Assembly: GCF_021283545.2 (NCBI RefSeq)
Contig: NZ_CP128540.1
Coordinates: 5,057,501 to 5,121,500, forward strand
Source: Pseudomonas alloputida
GTDB taxonomy: Bacteria > Pseudomonadota > Gammaproteobacteria > Pseudomonadales > Pseudomonadaceae
Reading direction: 5' to 3'
DNA length: 64,000 nt
Shown: one piece after another, positions 61,159 to 64,000 of the stretch
Layout: each line of letters starts with the position of its first letter
How positions within the stretch are numbered: the stretch's first letter is position 1
Made by a program: the position numbers and the translations under genes
Notes under the pieces: model-generated
The model's input: only the letters and a program-made list of their open reading frames with translations
What the model was told of the DNA's origin: nothing
The model's database searches: none

Positions 61159-61749
61159 TTAACGGTTTTCCAGGCTGGCGGCGCGGGCATACGGCAATGC
61201 GGTTTCAGTGCCCTTGAGCGCAGATTCCTGGGCATGCTGGCGCAGGTAGCCTGGCAGACGCTGATCCCAGCCGGCCTGGTTCTGCAGCACGCCATTGGCC
61301 ATTGGCCCGGTCGGTTGCTCACTGCTTTCACTATAGCCTGCCAAAACGGCCGGGCCTTGCGCTTGTGGCACACTCAGGCCCTGTTGGACAGGCTGCTGGG
61401 CAGCAAGCTCTGCACCCGTGATTTCGTCCTGGTTGTACATACGCACACCGGCCAGTACCGCGACGGTAACCGAGGCGGCTACCGCCAGACGGCCAATGCT
61501 GCGCCAAGGGCCTTTCTTGACCTTGGCTGGCACGGCTTCGTCGGCCAGCGCCGCGGACACCGCCGAGGCGATATCCAGGTTAGGCAGCAGCAGTTCCTTG
61601 TGCATGGCTGCACGGGCAACCTGGTAACGCGACCAGGTGGCACGGGTTTCGGCGTCGTCGACGGCGTTCAACACCCGACGCAGTTCCAGTTCATCCGCTT
61701 CGTTATCCATCACCGCGGACAGCGATTCCTGCAAAGCTTCACGACTCAT
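61159..61749 (-). CDS. mucA: Anti-sigma factor MucA (RseA-like)
   Basis: 196 residues. The N-terminal cytoplasmic AlgU-binding domain (LQESLSAVMDNEADELELRR near 6-25) is followed by a single membrane helix near 86-102 (LAVAASVTVAVLAGVRMY) and a periplasmic tail bound by MucB. It looks intact, with no truncation of the kind that causes mucoidy in P. aeruginosa. Between algU and mucB. Confidence 0.96.
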   Translation of the reverse strand: MSREALQESLSAVMDNEADELELRRVLNAVDDAETRATWSRYQVARAAMHKELLLPNLDIASAVSAALADEAVPAKVKKGPWRSIGRLAVAASVTVAVLAGVRMYNQDEITGAELAAQQPVQQGLSVPQAQGPAVLAGYSESSEQPTGPMANGVLQNQAGWDQRLPGYLRQHAQESALKGTETALPYARAASLENR

Positions 61750-61782
61750 GGCGGTTCCTCTCTTGGCGCTGTCGCCGCTGTC

Positions 61783-62364
61783 TCAGGTTTCCTGCAACAA
61801 CGGCTGCAGGGCTTTATCTATGGCCTCCCGAGCGCGGAAGATTCGAGAGCGCACGGTACCCACCGGACATTGCATGACACTGGCAATGTCTTCGTAACTC
61901 AGCCCGTCGAACTCGCGTAGCGTCAATGCCGTACGCAGGTCTTCGGGCAGTTGCTGGATGGTGCGATGGACAGTGCCTTCGATTTCATCCCGCAACAACG
62001 AGCGCTCTGGGGACTCGAGATCCTTGAGACCATGATCGCCGTCGTAAAACTCCGCATCCTCGGAGCTCACATCACTGTCTGGCGGCCGTCTTCCACGGGA
62101 CACCAGGTAGTTCTTCGCCGTGTTGATGGCGATGCGGTACAGCCACGTATAGAACGCACTGTCGCCGCGGAAGTTGCCAAGCGCACGGTAGGCCTTGATG
62201 AAGGCTTCCTGTGCTACATCCTGGGCCTCGTGGGTATCGTGGACAAACCGCACGATCAACCCGAGAATCTTGTGCTGATACTTCAGCACCAACAGATCGA
62301 AAGCTCGCCTGTCGCCGCGCTGAACGCGCTCGACAAGCTGCTGATCCTCTTCCTGGGTTAGCAT
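61783..62364 (-). CDS. algU: RNA polymerase sigma factor AlgU (RpoE/sigma-22)
   Basis: 193 residues from the ATG at 62364 (a GTG two codons earlier is possible). ECF sigma factor with region 2 (HKILGLIVRFVHDTHEAQDVAQEAFIKAY near 30-58, AFYTWLYRIAINTAKNYL) and region 4 (DLRTALTLREFDGLSYEDIASVMQCPVGTVRSRIFRARE near 142-180). It drives the envelope-stress and, in some species, alginate regulon. A GAACTT/TCTAT pair upstream suggests self-activation. Confidence 0.97.
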   Translation of the reverse strand: MLTQEEDQQLVERVQRGDRRAFDLLVLKYQHKILGLIVRFVHDTHEAQDVAQEAFIKAYRALGNFRGDSAFYTWLYRIAINTAKNYLVSRGRRPPDSDVSSEDAEFYDGDHGLKDLESPERSLLRDEIEGTVHRTIQQLPEDLRTALTLREFDGLSYEDIASVMQCPVGTVRSRIFRAREAIDKALQPLLQET

Positions 62365-62798
62365 GAACACTCCTCAGTGAACTCGAAGGAGCGTTGCATC
62401 AGCCATCGTTCAGGCTTGCAACCATAGACTCGGGCTTTGCGCAAAAGTTCTCCCCTCCAAGCAAGTTTCCTGCAGCCCTTGGTCGGCTTGCACGGAAGAC
62501 GCGGCGCGGTCACGGCCGGCTACGTCGATAATCAGGTTTCAAATACACAGGGGTAAGCCTGGAAAGGCCTGCCGCCCTGCGTCGCCGCGGCAAATTGTGG
62601 CGTACGGGCAGCCTTCATAGGATTTCCGGCCATGTCGGAAAGTTCCCACAAAGGTTGTCGCAACCTGGCAGGTAGCATGGAAATTGGCCACCCGGGGCTG
62701 CTATAAAGGCATCCCGACACGTTTAACGATAGTTTCACAATGCCATCCGCGCGTGACCATTGTGCCGTGCCCCTCCCAAAGATTACTAGTGTCCCGAC
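62365..62798. other. Divergent algU / nadB intergenic region
   Basis: About 430 bases. It holds the algU promoter candidate near its left end and a small hairpin AGGTTG/CAACCT at 62652-62666 nearer nadB. No gene-length frame with support, and no convincing nadB -35/-10 or ribosome binding site was fixed. Confidence 0.6.
62424..62450 (-). promoter_or_regulatory. Putative AlgU-dependent promoter of algU
   Basis: On the minus strand GAACTT (62450-62445), 16 bases, TCTAT (62428-62424), close to the sigma-22 consensus GAACTT-N16/17-TCTGA. It lies about 60 bases upstream of the algU start, matching autoregulated algU promoters in related species. Confidence 0.6.
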
Positions 62799-64000
62799 AT
62801 GAGCCAACAATTCCAACATGATGTCCTGGTGATCGGCAGCGGTGCCGCCGGTCTCAGCCTGGCACTTAACCTCCCCAGCCACCTTCGCGTTGCCGTATTG
62901 AGCAAGGGCGACCTGTCCAACGGCTCGACCTTCTGGGCCCAGGGCGGCGTCGCTGCAGTGCTGGACAACACCGATACTGTGCAGTCGCATGTCGAGGACA
63001 CCCTCAATGCCGGCGGCGGGCTGTGCCATGAAGACGCAGTGCGCTTTACCGTCGAGCACAGCCGCGAAGCGATCCAATGGCTGATCGAGCAAGGCGTGCC
63101 CTTCACCCGCGATGAGCACTACAGCGTCGACGATGGCGGCTTCGAGTTCCACCTCACCCGTGAAGGGGGCCATAGCCACCGGCGCATCATCCACGCCGCC
63201 GACGCTACCGGCGCGGCAATCTTCACCACGCTGCTGGAACAGGCTCGCCAGCGCCCGAACATCCAGCTGCTGGAGCAGCGGGTGGCGGTCGACCTGATCA
63301 CTGAACGCCGCCTGGGCCTGCCCGGCGAACGCTGCCTGGGCGCCTACGTGCTCGACCGCAACACCGGCGAGGTGGACACCTTCGGCGCGCGCTTCACCGT
63401 GCTGGCCACGGGCGGTGCGGCCAAGGTCTATCTCTACACCAGCAACCCCGATGGTGCCTGCGGCGACGGTATCGCCATGGCCTGGCGGGCCGGCTGCCGA
63501 GTGGCGAACCTGGAATTCAACCAGTTCCACCCGACCTGCCTGTATCACCCACAGGCCAAGAGCTTCCTGATCACCGAAGCCCTGCGCGGCGAGGGCGCCC
63601 TGCTGCGCCTGCCCAACGGCGAACGTTTCATGCCACGCTTCGACCCACGCGAAGAGCTGGCCCCACGGGACATCGTGGCCCGCGCCATCGACCACGAGAT
63701 GAAGCGCCTGGGCGTGGACTGCGTATACCTGGACATCACTCACAAGCCTGCAGATTTCATCAAGAGCCACTTCCCCACCGTGTACGAGCGCTGCCTGGCC
63801 TTTGGCATCGATATCACCCGTCAGCCGATCCCGGTGGTGCCTGCGGCGCATTACACCTGCGGCGGGGTGATGGTCGACGACTGCGGCCACACCGATGTGC
63901 CTGGCTTGTATGCCATCGGCGAAACCAGTTTCACCGGCCTGCACGGCGCCAACCGCATGGCCAGCAACTCGCTGCTGGAATGTTTTGTGTACGGTCGCGC
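62799..64000 (+). CDS. nadB: L-aspartate oxidase (cut by the window end)
   Basis: The first 400 codons are present; the 3' end lies beyond base 64000. The N-terminal FAD site [20 protein letters not shown] (residues 9-28), [14 protein letters not shown] near 42-55, [17 protein letters not shown] near 122-138, [14 protein letters not shown] near 233-246, and [22 protein letters not shown] near 353-374 identify the succinate-dehydrogenase-like flavoprotein family. NadB oxidises aspartate to iminoaspartate, the first step of NAD synthesis. Divergent from algU, a conserved arrangement in pseudomonads. Confidence 0.96.
   Translation, partial: MSQQFQHDVLVIGSGAAGLSLALNLPSHLRVAVLSKGDLSNGSTFWAQGGVAAVLDNTDTVQSHVEDTLNAGGGLCHEDAVRFTVEHSREAIQWLIEQGVPFTRDEHYSVDDGGFEFHLTREGGHSHRRIIHAADATGAAIFTTLLEQARQRPNIQLLEQRVAVDLITERRLGLPGERCLGAYVLDRNTGEVDTFGARFTVLATGGAAKVYLYTSNPDGACGDGIAMAWRAGCRVANLEFNQFHPTCLYHPQAKSFLITEALRGEGALLRLPNGERFMPRFDPREELAPRDIVARAIDHEMKRLGVDCVYLDITHKPADFIKSHFPTVYERCLAFGIDITRQPIPVVPAAHYTCGGVMVDDCGHTDVPGLYAIGETSFTGLHGANRMASNSLLECFVYGR

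Overview
The window is 64 kb of a GC-rich Pseudomonas chromosome, most likely from the P. putida group. Three things point there: the gene order (algU-mucA-mucB-mucD, lepA-lepB-rnc-era-recO-pdxJ, rpsP-rimM-trmD-rplS-ffh, thrC-hom-dsbC-xerD), many copies of a REP-like hairpin with a GCGGGTTTACCCGCGAAGAGGCC-type core, and Pseudomonas-typical small proteins such as a DUF3509 protein. Naming rests on recognised motifs and remembered gene order; no database search was run. No rRNA, tRNA, CRISPR array, prophage or insertion sequence is visible.

Layout. 0.1-4.3 kb: a ydcTUV polyamine-type ABC transporter followed by the aminobutyraldehyde dehydrogenase patD, i.e. putrescine/GABA-route catabolism. 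4.5-5.1 kb: a lower-GC hicAB toxin-antitoxin pair beside an old-yellow-enzyme reductase; copies of one short repeat lie on both sides of this block. 6.4-11.4 kb: yaeQ-recJ, a class III CoA-transferase, a periplasmic solute-binding-like protein and a DUF3509 protein. 11.5-16.7 kb: a degenerate receiver-domain protein, then thrC, hom, dsbC and xerD on the minus strand. 16.7-24.9 kb: an Na+/H+-type antiporter, a thioesterase, the ribosomal rpsP operon, ffh, a CcsA-like membrane protein and a CorC-type protein. 25-31 kb: MHS transporter, purT, queuosine-precursor-type transporter, gamma-carbonic anhydrase, two Nudix hydrolases and an L,D-transpeptidase.

31-38.4 kb is the most accessory-looking part: a two-partner secretion pair (FhaC-type transporter plus a 1508-residue FhaB-type exoprotein with no visible toxin or immunity module), then two small genes. 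38.5-44.7 kb: a zinc-type TonB receptor with a Zur-like box, then the oprB porin and gcd glucose dehydrogenase, which serve glucose uptake and periplasmic oxidation. 44.9-52.3 kb: a second Lon protease, a chagasin-like lipoprotein, cmoA-cmoB for tRNA wobble modification, a small secreted protein and a two-component system.

52.3-64 kb is housekeeping and envelope stress, mostly on the minus strand: pdxJ, recO, era, rnc, lepB, lepA, mucD, mucB, mucA, algU, with nadB divergent and cut by the window end. MucA and MucB restrain the sigma factor AlgU and MucD is the periplasmic protease of the same response. mucC is absent, and a terminator-like hairpin separates mucB from mucD.

Most genes are ordinary core genes. 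The places worth a second look are regulatory or accessory: the hicAB operator that touches its start codon, the pseudo-receiver, the toxin-less TPS exoprotein, palindromes sitting where ribosome binding sites should be, and three families of intergenic repeats.
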